Source: Chrysemys picta bellii
Lineage: Eukaryota > Chordata > Testudines > Emydidae
NCBI RefSeq assembly: GCF_011386835.1
Contig: NC_088792.1
Span: forward strand, 65,926,287 to 65,990,286
DNA: 64,000 nucleotides
Direction: 5' to 3'
Made by a program: the position numbers and the translations under genes. The notes under the pieces were generated by a model. That model was given only the letters and a program-made list of their open reading frames with translations, searched no databases and was not told the DNA's origin. This document shows, piece by piece, positions 26,101 to 38,051 of this stretch. The stretch's first letter is position 1. Each line of letters opens with the position of its first letter.

Positions 26101-29100
26101 TGAAACCAGTGTTGTCACCATTTTACTGTACCTTAAAGATGAAATATCTAATTCCTTAAAAATGCTATATACCCAGTCTATAAATATTGCTAAAATAAAG
26201 AGAGCATCTATCTTATACAGAAGGCCTGACCCTGTAGCCTTTACTCATATGAACAAAGGATGCAGCATCAGGTGTACATTTTGTATCTATCAGCTGCCTT
26301 TGATACTATTGATCATAAGGAGTGGCTGAGCTGCATTTGGTATGGGTGGATGATTGTGGTGGGGAAATACAAAGTGAGGCAGTTCACATTGCAGGACAAT
26401 TGTTTAATAAGCAACCGCCCAACAGTTTTCAAAACTCCCTTGTGAAGGGTTTCTCAAAGTTTCATTGTCATACCTATTTTTCCAGGGTGTGAGAGGGGCT
26501 GATGGAGAACAGACATTTTTTGTCTTATCTGCTGATGAGAACTAACTCTTCAACAGATCCAGATAGCGCAGCCTCCCTACTTCCCTGATTTCAGACAGAG
26601 ATAAGGCCTAAATGAAGGCTAGATGGCTAAAGCTCTTGTCAGACAAGGAGGTCGTAGTGCTAGTGGGTAGGGGAAGCTGCTGGAGAAATTGCTTGAAGAT
26701 GTATTTGCTCTTGCTAATGAAGTATACTTTGTCAAGGATGTCCACAATCAGGGGTTATTTTGTATCTCTATTTCCCCAGATAGCAGCAGTAAGCAAAAGT
26801 GTTGTGGTTTTGGTTCCCTCCCGCCACCACTTGCCATTGGCTAGATTTGCAATATATTCTCTCAGGTCTGCACCTGACCACTGTTATCCATGCCCCTCTC
26901 ATGTCTAGATTGGACTACAGTAATGCTCTCTACTTGGAGCTTTTCTTGAAGACTACCCAGGGGATTCATTGCAGCCCACTTTCTCAGTGGTATTAGATAT
27001 GCTAAGAGCATCATACTTAGATGTCTAACATATTGTCCTGCTACAAAGATTTCCTTTTTTGCTTCCAAGTTCAAATTAACGCTTAGTTTAATGCTGTGGG
27101 TCCTGGCCATTTTAGAGATTTCCCCCCTCCCACAGTGTCCTCATTAAGTAGCTGTGATCATCTGTGGCCATTAATGTTACCTGTCCTCGGTGTTAGGACA
27201 TATTTGATGGATGGACCTTGCTGGTCCAGGAGCTAAGTGTGCTAGCCTTCAGGATACATTGCAAGTTTGAGTTTGAGTAGTTTGGGTTCGAGATAGATTC
27301 TGGGATCTTTTAGATATGGTAGTTGTTGTGATTAACCTGGGTATTATCTGAATGCTGTAAGCTACTGGCAATTTATTACTCATTTTGTCTTAATGCTCAT
27401 AATACCAAAAATATGAGAGGTATCAAGAAAAAAAAACTATGAAAAAGTTATTGTTGTAAATGCATTCTACAATAACAAATCAGCAACATAGATTTTACTG
27501 ATTATGGATGGGTTCAAACCTCTGATCTGCCTTCAAATTAACTAGAGAAGAGCTACTTATGCCTTATGTCTGGGATTGAAGAAATAAAAGGTGGGTTGCC
27601 ATGGGCAAAAATTTGGCAAATATATTACACACACACTATGCAAACACACACACACACAACCTTAAACTTGTTAAACTGGATTTAGGGTTATAAATAACTA
27701 GATACTTAAGGAAAAAAAGCTTTATGAGCCCAACATAGTAGTCTCAAAGAGAAAGGTTAGAAAGCCTGGAAATTCAGAGTAAGATTATACCTTTTTAAAA
27801 CATTAACATTAGAAGTATAGAAATGCACACATCAGGTCATTAAAATAAATTTAACACTGCCCTCATCTCCACTGACCTCCCACTCTACATAAGGCAGACA
27901 TTTTTCATCCTGGTGTAAAGGGGGTGGGGGTTGATTAAATCTTTAAGAAGTTAGCAGAGCCTGCAGTTGTGTATTTTAAATCTACTAATCCCACTTTATC
28001 TGGCTAGTTTCCCTGTGGGAAGAAGGAACTCCAGCATTTTTTCTCATTTATAGTGCCTTGGCTTTGTACATAAATGACTGTGACATATAGGTGTGATCCT
28101 CAGGCAGCCTGCAACTCTGGTGTATAAATTACTTTATTCTGGCTCTTAAGAGGTCACAGCACCAGAGAAAACTACTACTACGTATGTCTAGGCTACATCT
28201 CATAGCATGACAGCACCATCAACTTTTGGGGCGTTGTCCCATGCTACAGTCCGGAATGTGGGTTTTTTTGGTGAAGAGATGCAAAAATTCTGCCCTTTTT
28301 GGGATCACTGTTTATGATCTTTAGAAATAGCATGTGTATTGTAGTGAGCTCTAGTGATGTAAAGACAGGGGATGTTCAGAATAAATAGCACAGTAGTGTA
28401 AATTTGTCTTAAAAAGAGTAAGATATGGTTATCCAGTTAATTTCCTTCTCACTTTTCAGACTCTCTGCTGTGATAGTGTGTGTTGTTTGAGGACACAAAC
28501 CATCTGGTTTTCAGTTGCTCTGATGTTCCTGCAGAATGTACAAGAATGCACATAGCTTCCTTCTTCCTGGGCCCTTTCTCTCACTCTTGCTATCCACATC
28601 AGGGAAAGAGAATTATAAGATAAAAAGGAAGCATGGTAAAATAATTTTACCGGATTTATTTGGGGAGCCCGGGGTCAACCACTAGATGAGTCCAGTTTAT
28701 TTTCTATATATTTCCCCTCCCCAGCATTTCTCCCACCACAGCTCTGTCCTTTCAGCCCCCTCTCTTCAATCCAGCATCTCAGTGGCAGAGCATGAATTCT
28801 CACTCTGCCACTTCTCTCAGTCCCTAATACTCCACAATCACAGCTATCTACATCAAGACAACACACAGTTTATTAAGTTTATGAAACCAATAATGGATGT
28901 GAAAACTGGTTTTGAACATTAAATCACTCTATCAATAATGCAAAGCTAGTTAAAGGCACCAGTCTTCATCAAAACCAGCAGATTAGACAAATTTTGAGTT
29001 TGTAGACAAACTGCTTGGGAGTTAAGATGAGACAAAAATGCTAGAAAAGCTTTCAAGATAAGAGATTTTCAATTTTTTGCCCTCATATTTCCAAAATTCT

Positions 29101-31178
29101 TTATCTGAGTTGCTTCAAATTTACTAGAAAAATTCTAGTCTGACAGAAGATCCCTTAGCTTCAATTACAGATTGAATGGTTTAGTTCTGGAAAAGTTAAG
29201 AAGCAACTGTGCCCAAGCTGAGTTCATAATGGAAGTTTAGCATCTCTCCATAATATATACCTACTCACTCTAACAGATAATTAGAGGAAAAATTAGTTAA
29301 GTGCAGAAGATGAGTTACTGATGGTAAGGAAAGTATCGTTTTTCTTGGACCGCTTGAGATTTAGGTACTGTATTCTGTGTGTATTATTTGTTGGAAAAAC
29401 ATCAGACATTTTTGAATAAGTTAGAAGTTCATATGATGTGATGCCTGGAAAGACAGAAATACCCTCGTCAACTCACTGCCCTACATGGCAAACAAACTTC
29501 TTGTGTCATATATTTAATTGTTTAGGGAAGAACAGAGGTCAGTGCTATGCTCAAGTGTTAAAACTATTACTTGAAATGAATTTCATGTCTGGGGAGAATT
29601 ATTATGGTGCTTTATTTCAAGGATATTGTATGAACCCTAGTTAAATTTATAGAACTGTTCTCATAAAAATGGGGAGTGCTGTGTTCATAAACTAAAGTGC
29701 TAATATTTTGGTTACACTAGAGGATGTTATCAAAGTAAAATTTCTTTGAGCTGAAATATTTATGAGAATAACAAACATCTGTTGCTCACTTTATAATTGG
29801 ATTGACCTATCCAGTATTATAATTATTGGCATGTCTAAATGACTGTTAACGCTAAGGTTTCATTGAGTCGTGTTGTTTTATGCGTGATTTTTAGTAGATC
29901 ACAATGCCAGCAAATCTGATGACCCAGTCCTCATTTCCTTTCCAAGAAAAGGAAACCAAAACATTTTACTGCAACCTGTTCCTGCTTTCCTGTATGGGTC
30001 AGGAAATCAGGCCCCTGTTTCCTCTCCACATGTTGCAATAGGAAGAGTACTGCAAAGCTACTTCCTGAACACACACTCCTTATCCACCCTTTCCCTGACA
30101 GCACTGGAAGAGTGATGTGCAGTATAATATAATGGAGGAAGGCGACCCCAGACTGCATTACACTGCAGGACACAGTTACGACACGGCAAATCTGGCGTTG
30201 GCCGACATTTAGCTGTGAAGAGGTGTAAAGACCTGATAAGAAGCAAGTCTTCCCTACTTTCTGGTCAAAAAAGTGATGGTTTATCAAAAGGACCATGCCC
30301 TTGAGGCAGGGATATATCTTGTTTTTACCTTAGCTGGGAATGTCTTGCAGTCCGGAAAAGTTGTCCCTCCATGTGACTTTACATAGTATCTGCAGTTATT
30401 TTTCCAGTCCCAGTGACAATTAGCACAAGGGCAGTTTGCCAAGCTGAGGCAGAGACTTAGCCTTCTTAGCCTTCCCGGGCATTTGTGTCCTTTTCCAATT
30501 TTTTTGCTGCTGTCACTGGACTCTGGCATTTCTTACCCAATTCATTTGCTTTCTGTGATAATCATATGCAATGAAGATATGCATGGCCAACATTTAAACA
30601 GGCTGCAGATCAATTAGCGGTCTTAAGTTTATCTGATTTTTATCAAAGAAGACAGAGCTCTGGGTCGATTGTCAGAGCCTGTGTCAAGTTGACCTTTTCA
30701 GAGATGTCTACATTGCCAGTCCCCTGGGCAACTTGTTGTCCCCTGTTAGTCTCTGAATGGCAGAAGTCTGTTCTGCTCAAGCACAAAGTATACACAGATG
30801 TCTATATTATATTCTTATAGGTTTGACAGCAACTGCATGTTGTATCTATAAACTGTCCTTTAGCAGTGACACTTCCTCAATGATGATAAGCTAATTTATG
30901 CAACTAAATCTCCTTTGTGCAGAAATGAAAGCTAATTGAGTCATTACAAAGTAATTCAGGAAGGAATACCTTGTATAAATGGGCTTACTTTATAAATCCT
31001 TCTCAAGTGGTTTTCATGCATCCTAAATGGTGCTAAGCAGTTTTACTGCCCTAAAATACCCAGATGAAACAGATAACTTTTGGAAGCTGGGAAAACATTG
31101 TTTACAACAGCAAAAGGCAAAGACTGGAAAAGAAAAGTAAAGAAATATTTGCAGAAGAAAGAAAAACATTTTAATTAC
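23119..31178 (-). other. SKAP2: SKAP2 intron, 8.06 kb
   Basis: This intron lies between the linker exon and the first SH3 exon, with donor GTAATT and acceptor TTTCCCAG behind a strong polypyrimidine tract (a run of T on the sense strand). It holds the L2-like LINE relic at about 26240-27420 and a short CA tract near 27628-27658. I see nothing else recognisable in 23120-26240 or 27420-31178. Confidence 0.85.
26240..27420 (+). mobile_element. old L2-like LINE relic (reverse transcriptase and tail)
   Basis: A frame near 26280 reads LSAAFDTIDH, the reverse-transcriptase block typical of L2/Rex1-like LINEs. About 600 bases on, a frame near 26905 reads SRLDYSNALYLE, another hallmark of that group. 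Between and after these, stops and shifts break the frame everywhere, and the 3' part is barely recognisable. It is inactive and much older than the CR1 at 49045. Both borders are approximate. Confidence 0.65.
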
Positions 31179-31256
31179 CTGAAACATTGCTAGTGCTCTC
31201 TTGGCTCAGTTTCCTTGGCTCTTCAGTCTTTGGAGGAGCACTCTCTTCTTCTTCTT
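31179..31256 (-). CDS. SKAP2: SKAP2 exon: short acidic linker exon before SH3
   Basis: This exon of 78 bp has the acceptor TATTTGCAG and the donor GTAATT. It encodes a run of five Glu (GAA/GAG repeats), then SAPPKTEEPRKLSQESTSNV, Ser and the first base of a Gly codon. The Glu run joins the EELP of the previous exon, so the protein reads IYEELPEEEEE. The Lys/Glu/Ser-rich tail resembles the SKAP2 linker and not SKAP1. The trinucleotide run at the exon start could vary in length between individuals or species. Confidence 0.94.
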
Positions 31257-32568
31257 CTGCAAATAGACAATTAGGAATGAAATGCTGAAGGAACCTGCTA
31301 ACTGACAGGAATTACAGCCCATGTCAGTTAATCAATCACACTATCTATACTTCTAAAATGTAAATGCTGGGAGCCAAACTCTTCTGTTTTCATATTGCCA
31401 CACAAGTTTGAGGGCTTGGTTGTTTTTTTGTTTTTAACCACTCTGGTAGCTCTCTTTTAAAAAAAAACTCAGTTGTGAACTGTTGAATTCATCTTTGACT
31501 CTGAAAAGTGGCATTTTGGGGCTCCCCCTTTGCAATCTTGCAATGGCTTCTAGAACAATCAGAACTGGGGTCCCATCCTCCCTGGCTACATCTATCATTC
31601 CAGGATAGGGAACATTCAGGCTTTCCTATTCATTCTTACATCAGAGGGGTGTGATTGTCACTGCCCCATACCTCCACAAAAAGTTGGGGGTTCCACAGGA
31701 GACATGGGCCCTCTTTGCCTCTGCTGTGCCATGCATGTACATTGGCTCCTGCCTGCTCAATGGGAGCATAGCTGCCCTGTTTTCAGTGGCTCCACCTACT
31801 GTGGCAGATCATGGGAACCACTAAAGGGAGTGTGTATGTGGGGGGAAGTTATATTTAACCTGGGCATGGGTAGGGGAATAGTCTATGTTAATACAGTCTC
31901 AGACCGTACCAACTAACTGTGCTTTCCTCCGTGGCTTGGGAGGGAGGAGAAGAGAGCTTGATGGAGCCCCTCAACCCTGTTCTCTTGCCAACACAGAGTT
32001 GGAACCCTCCTCCTCCCAGATACAAGCTCTGCTTCGTATAGGGACAAGAAAGGGACTACTATAAACTCCTTAGTTTACAATTCTGTTGATGATGCATAAA
32101 AAGGAATGGACTTTAACTCCCTCTATCATAGCTGTGTTCTTTCTGTAGGAGTAAAATGAATGAAAAACCAAAACCTAATCATAGTCTCTAGAACAGCACA
32201 GCTGACAACACAGATCCCCTCGCTAGGTATTATATTGACACAGCCACTTTTCAGAATAGAACTGCACTTTAGGTATGTCTAATTCCTTTGCTGCTATTTA
32301 ACACACTGTGTACTAATATAATAAGTATGTTTGCTTTTAAGTACCATGAACCCATTACAGCTACTAATCTGATATTTTGTTAATAAACAATGAGTATAAA
32401 AGTCATGGCTTTTAAAATGTTCTTCACAAGCAGATTATGTAAGAATTTCATAACATTCTATGATGGGGAGGAGGGTGAGTTTCAGCATGAACATGTGATC
32501 ATGTCTGGTTTGCATTAATAACTTTGTAAACGTATAGGTTCATTCATGCACATCACATTACACATTCA

Positions 32569-32696
32569 GGCTTCAATTCTGCAAATACTTAATAGACATG
32601 TTTAACTTTAAGCACAGGAGTAGACCTGTTGATTTCTGTGGGACCACTCATACGCTTAAAGTTAAGCACATGCAGAGCTACTTGCACGACTGGGGC
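32569..32696. mobile_element. palindromic MITE, about 128 bp
   Basis: It has inner arms CATGTTTAACTTTAAGCACA and TTAAAGTTAAGCACATGC around GACCTGTTGATTTCTGTGGG. Same family as 57241-57440. Confidence 0.6.
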
Positions 32697-32908
32697 TATA
32701 GGTTGCCAAACACAATATAATGGGAGACATGGTTATGTGATTTACTGTTCAAGGAGCTTTGTATTATTAATTTGCTAGTTAATCAGTAGTTTTTGTTGTC
32801 TAATAACTACTGACTAGCTAGAAGTTTGGTTAAGACAGACTCCAATGACTTGGACACAAAACAAGAAAACAATGGAAAGCGGTAAATCTGATGCTACTGC
32901 ACAGCACA

Positions 32909-32912
<4 letters not shown>

Positions 32913-32939
<27 letters not shown>
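32913..32939. repeat. (GA)n microsatellite
   Basis: Uninterrupted GA run of about 13 units. Confidence 0.95.
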
Positions 32940-34155
32940 CTATCTGCTATATTTAAACTTGTTCAACACTGAGTACATCATTACATCATGTGGGACATGC
33001 TAAAAAAATGTAACAAAAGTATCCTTATATATCCTCAAGGGCACCAGGAGGCACTCATTCCATGGCTTACAACCATTTTTATGCCACTTACAAGCAATAT
33101 TATCCTTTTGTCTGTCATCTTTTCTACCCACAATGCATTATCTCTTCCTATAAACACTCAATTCCAGGTAAGAGACAGATTATTATATACTGCTAGAAAT
33201 AATTTTTTGGTTATTGAACACTGCAGAATTATTATTAAGAATGTTCATACCATGCTGCTACTCTTTCCATCAGTTCTGTGATAATAAGAACTCCATTTTA
33301 GTAAGTATTTTTCCCTTCCCTCTCTCTAATTTAAAAAGGGAAAGGGAAAGCAGTGCAGGTTTGAGAAATTTTTCCACAGTAAGACAGAGTACCTATAAAA
33401 ATAAACACTATACTGTGGGTTCACAAACAAAGTTCATAAATAAGTACAATTCTCCCTTTAAAAAAAGATAAACATTGTTTAAAACTGATGGTCATTTCCT
33501 AGACTTGTATTTGAAGTGTAAGAGGAGAAAAGAAAGACTGAACCCAAGTTCCTTCAAAACCCCAGTGGTTCTCCATGTCAATTAAATATTGCTTTGGATC
33601 TAACGGACTTGGGTCATGGGAGCTTAAAGAGGACATTTAGCTCCTAAATACAACTTGCACTTTGGGCCTGGAAGCAGTGTCAAACCTCCTGTAACCAACA
33701 GCAGTCTCAAATGCGTAGAGACACTGGTCAGAAACTATGTTGCAATGTTTGCAGCAATGCATAGCACAGATAGTATATACAACATCAATTATTGAGGAGA
33801 AACAGTACGACAAAAGTTAAATTGTATTATCAAGAATGTGTGTCACAGGGAGCCACAGAGATCTTCAAAATAATCGTAGTTCAATCTTTCCCCTCTCCCC
33901 TCACTTTCTACCCTTCAGGCTGGGAAGAGACGTGTCTCTCTAGTTTCTCTCTCCAGATCAATAGGAGCTCTGATCAAACCCAGAGCTCTAGAAGAGCTGT
34001 GTATGTGTCCCAAAGAAATGCATTTGGGCCTACAGCAATAGGTTGAGGATCCCTAGAGACTAGAATATAGAGACACTTACAGCATATCTCCACTACTAGA
34101 AAGTTAAAAGATTTTTTTTCTGGTAACAGATCAGGGAGGAACTGCAAATATTAAA

Positions 34156-34180
34156 AATAATAATAATAATAATAATAATT
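34156..34180. repeat. (AAT)n microsatellite
   Basis: About eight AAT units in a row. Confidence 0.95.
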
Positions 34181-36551
34181 CCTGTAGATTTCACAGCTGA
34201 ATTCTAAAATTTTGCACTATGAGTTAAATATGTAAATTACTACCAGGAGATTGCCACAGCTATTCCCCAAACACAGATGGCTCTACCTGCACATATGATT
34301 TAAAGCGAATACAACGAATACAACAGTATCTGACTTTTAGACATGAGTCTAATTGATTTTTCTTCCTTTTTGTTCTTCCCAGAGAGAGTCAGATTATATG
34401 AATATAAAAATGTACTAAAGTGTAGCTTGCATAATACATTTCTGCAACAGAATTGGTAATCTCCCAGATAAATATGTATAAAGTCAGCATTCCACCAAAA
34501 AACTGATAGTCAACCACTTACCTACATTAGATCTTATATTAATAGCAGTATTATTAGCTAGTATTTGATTGTGTTGTGTTATTTGATATAGACACGGTCA
34601 TTATACAATATTAATTAATACCCTGGATAATCACAGTTTGTGGGTTAATATATTCCATTCAACACTTTAATAACAGTAAACAAAAACAGCTCAGCTATGC
34701 AGCAAAATCCATCAAACCACACAGATGGTTATAAGGTTTTCATTATGTGGTTTCCATAGCAATCATATTGCAAATCTGGAAGCTTCTTGCAAATAAGCAG
34801 CTTGTATTTACATGCCTCTCAGCTGCAGCATGGAATTCTACAACATGTGAAGTTATTATTCCGATCACATATTGTTAGAAGAATTGTTGGGAGATGTTTG
34901 GATCAGTCCAGATTTAAAAAAATACTGCAGTGAACTAATTTTTAAAAATTTATTCAAGCATTTTGATATCTGTAATGCATACTAATAGATCCACATTTGA
35001 AATTTCACTCTGGTGACAAAAGGCTACAAGCATATAAGCTTGTCCTCTGGAAACCCCCCCACAGTACATTAGTAAAAATCAAAATGACTTCACAAGGTAG
35101 AGATGATAGAGACACACGGGAAGAACTCAGATGAAACTGAACAGCCATTGCTTATTTGCTCAACAGGAATGTAAAGGTGTAAGAGCCTATTTAAGAGACA
35201 GACTGAATTATTTCTCCAGGATGTATATTTTTCTTAAAATGACCCCATGTAACTATAAATGGGAACTCTAAAAAGAGAGTAAATGCTTACTGTGGGGAAG
35301 AGACAAGTACTTTTCTCTCCCTGATTTATAAACTTAATTTTACAAATTGAGCCTGCTCTGTAACAGATGGATTATTACCCTAATAAGCAACATAACTCTG
35401 TCCAGCTATTCAGTTTCACAATAGCTAGATCTAGCTTTTACAAATATTTTTGTTTTGGGGAGGATGTGAATAAACAAAAGGAAGGAGCAATATGCAAACA
35501 AGTTAAATCCATATTCATCTTCTTAAGTTGAGGTCCATATCTCCCATTCCCTTTCCCCGTCTCCTCCCCGCTGCTCCCTGCACTAGCATAAGCAGTGAGG
35601 ACTCAAATCCCGGGACCACTTGGTTTACGAGGAAGTAAGCAGAAATAGCTCTAACACACTATACTTTCCCAAAGATCTGCAGAAGTTATTACCCTTACAT
35701 TCTGTGAGATTAGTACTCTCCCTTTATGAAGGAATAAGGTCAAAAGGATGGATGGTCTCTGTGATATCTTCCCCCTCTCCTCCCAGATTTCCTTATGGAA
35801 GCTGATGCTTAGTCAGCACTACCTTGCATGGTTCTCCCCCTGCACTGAGAAAGCTCACTGTGGAAGGAAGAGGGTTATGTAGCTGCCACAGCCAGAGAGG
35901 CTATGGGAAGAGGGGAGGGTGCAAGGAGCAGTGCGGCGGTATTAAGCTTATGCGTGAATACAACTTCTGGGGGATCCACAAAAGTTTCCTGCATATCTTA
36001 GGTTATCTCCAGCACGGTTAGTCTCAAACCTTTTTGGTGCTGCAGGGGTGGTCAGGACATCTCAGCACAGAAATCATTGCCCAAAAGCTCAGGTGGCTTT
36101 ACATGCCTTTTATCCTCCCAATCCTGGCCTGCTTTGGGGACCAGAGAACCTCCTAGCATAATTTAGATAGCTCTGGGGGCCTGTCTAAGTTAAGGTAGCC
36201 CTCACAGACTACCATATTGGCCACACCCCTGCACAGAATTGCTGCAGCACTGTGTGCTGTAGCTGGAGCTACAGCCTGATTCCTCTGAATTCAGGAAGCC
36301 TCCCCCAGCTGGAATTAGGGGCCAGATTTAGAGTGAGAATCTCATCCTTTGGATCCATAAAACTTCTCCATGGAAGTAAGGATGTCTGTATGCTTGGTGG
36401 GTCTTTATTCCCCTCCAACAGAATGATCTGTGAGAAATTCTACAAGTTCAAACTAGCTAAGGTTCCTGGCCCCTATTTGAATATGACTTATGCAGGGAGT
36501 TACTTGGTCCGAAGTCTACATGATGGTTGGGCATAATAACAAAAATAGATA

Positions 36552-36650
36552 CATTCCCTACCTCATGGGGTATTTCAAGTATAAATTCACTTATGTTTGT
36601 GAAGCACTTTGATAGTATGGTGATGGGGAGTGGGTAATATAAGTACATAG
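36552..36650 (+). mobile_element. L2-type LINE 3' tail fragment
   Basis: CATTCCCTACCTCATGGGGT, AAGCACTTTGATAGTATGGT and GGGTAATATAAGTACATAGG resemble the 3' ends of L2/MIR-like elements (..ACCTCACAGGG..AGCGCTTTG..ATATAAG). No coding part remains. Confidence 0.5.
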
Positions 36651-37261
36651 GCAGACAGATAGAAAATTAGTTAATTATTCAAAGATTGGGTTAAATTAAG
36701 AAAAAGAATCCCACTAAAATCACATACAACACAGTCCTCACTGTAACACACACTGTTAAGTATGGTTAAACCTGATGCCTGAAGCTGTCTACAATTAGAC
36801 ATTATCAAACACCTGTTTTTTTATTGCTTAGATGAGATAGTATGCTCATTGTTTAAAACAATACTTATGTTACCAGAAGTATAACCACATAGTATAATAT
36901 TGTGAGAGGGGGAGAAAATGGGTGGGAAAAAATCATGTTTTTTAATGAATTTGTAAAAGGTGAAAGCCATTGCATTTTCATGCACTTGCACATGCTGTTT
37001 TTCAATTTGCCACTGTCTTCCTCCACATGAGGGAGAGTGGGGAGATGTACTATAAGGACATGTTTATGAACAGATTGTTACTAAATGACCATTCACTATT
37101 AGAGAATCCTCCCCCTATCAAAAGGGCAGGGTTTAAAGCTCCTCTTATGAAAAGTATTTGTGTTTTTGAGGGCCTGGGGAATATGAAGCTTACAAGGCTC
37201 AGGGCTTAAATTTTTCTCTTTGGGCAAAGGAATAGGGGAACAATGGGGGAAAGGTGTAGAG

Positions 37262-37549
37262 TAGGGGCTGGGCCAGTTTATTTACCTGCTGACGCAGCAG
37301 GTTTGGCCGATCGCGGCCCCCACTGGCTGCGGTTCGCCGTCCAGGGCCAATGGGGGCGGCGAGGAGCCGCGGCCAGCACATTGCTCGCCCGCGCCGCTTC
37401 CCGCTGCCCCCATTGGCCCGGGATGGCGAACCGCGGCCAATGGGGGCCGCGATCAGCCAAACCTGCCGCATCAGCAGGTAAATAAAACTGGCCCGGGCCG
37501 CCAGGGTGCTTATCCTGGCGAGCCGCGTGCCAAACGTTGCCGACCCCTG
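37262..37549. mobile_element. non-autonomous hAT element with 8-bp target duplication
   Basis: A 288-bp GC-rich element in AT-rich surroundings, flanked on both sides by the 8-bp duplication GTGTAGAG (37254-37261 and 37550-37557), the hAT signature. The right end reads CCGACCCCTG and the left end TAGGGGCTGG, so the terminal inverted repeat is degraded. Most of the interior is a long inverted repeat: CAGGTTTGGCCGATCGCGGC on the left mirrors GCCGCGATCAGCCAAACCTG on the right, with CCAATGGGGGC blocks in both arms. Open frames across it on both strands are due to GC content and are not genes. Confidence 0.88.
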
Positions 37550-37943
37550 GTGTAGAGACACCTATTTTCTCAAATGTGAAATTCAGAGAAATTTTTAAAA
37601 ATTGCTTTTGCTTCTTTTTTTGACAAAAACTTTCACTGTTGTTTTGAGGTGGTGCACTGTTTCACTTGATCTTTGCTGTGTCTTCTCAGTTACGCATAAT
37701 TTTTAAATGCTTTCAGGAAATCCAGACACATGCTACCATATATTTGCTTGAGATCTGAAGACTCGTTTTCCCTCTTAGTTTTCCAACATCCCTTTCCCCT
37801 CCTTTTCTATTAAGGCCCCATTTTGTTCAAGGATTGATTTGAGCAAAGAAGTTTCACCCTTTGGATTGCCTGGAATTATTTGTTGAGAAAACTGAACAAA
37901 ATATTCTAATTCATAATATAATGCACAGTCTGGTCCTCATATA

Positions 37944-38051
37944 GGATAAAATTTTCAAAAGTGTCTAAGGGACTTAGGGGCCTAAGTCACATTGCTGTTC
38001 CAATGTGATTTATGCTCTTAAATCACTGAGGCACTTTTGAAAATTTTGCCC
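37944..38051. mobile_element. palindromic MITE, AAAATTTTCAAAAGTG type
   Basis: Arms AAAATTTTCAAAAGTG and CACTTTTGAAAATTTT are perfect complements. Inner arms GGCCTAAGTCACATTG and CAATGTGATTTATGCTC partly pair. A compact hairpin element with no gene. Confidence 0.75.

Noticed and set aside
37199..37561. Frames of 60-120 codons on both strands
   Set aside because: These are produced by the GC-rich foldback of the hAT element and have mirrored peptide content on the two strands.
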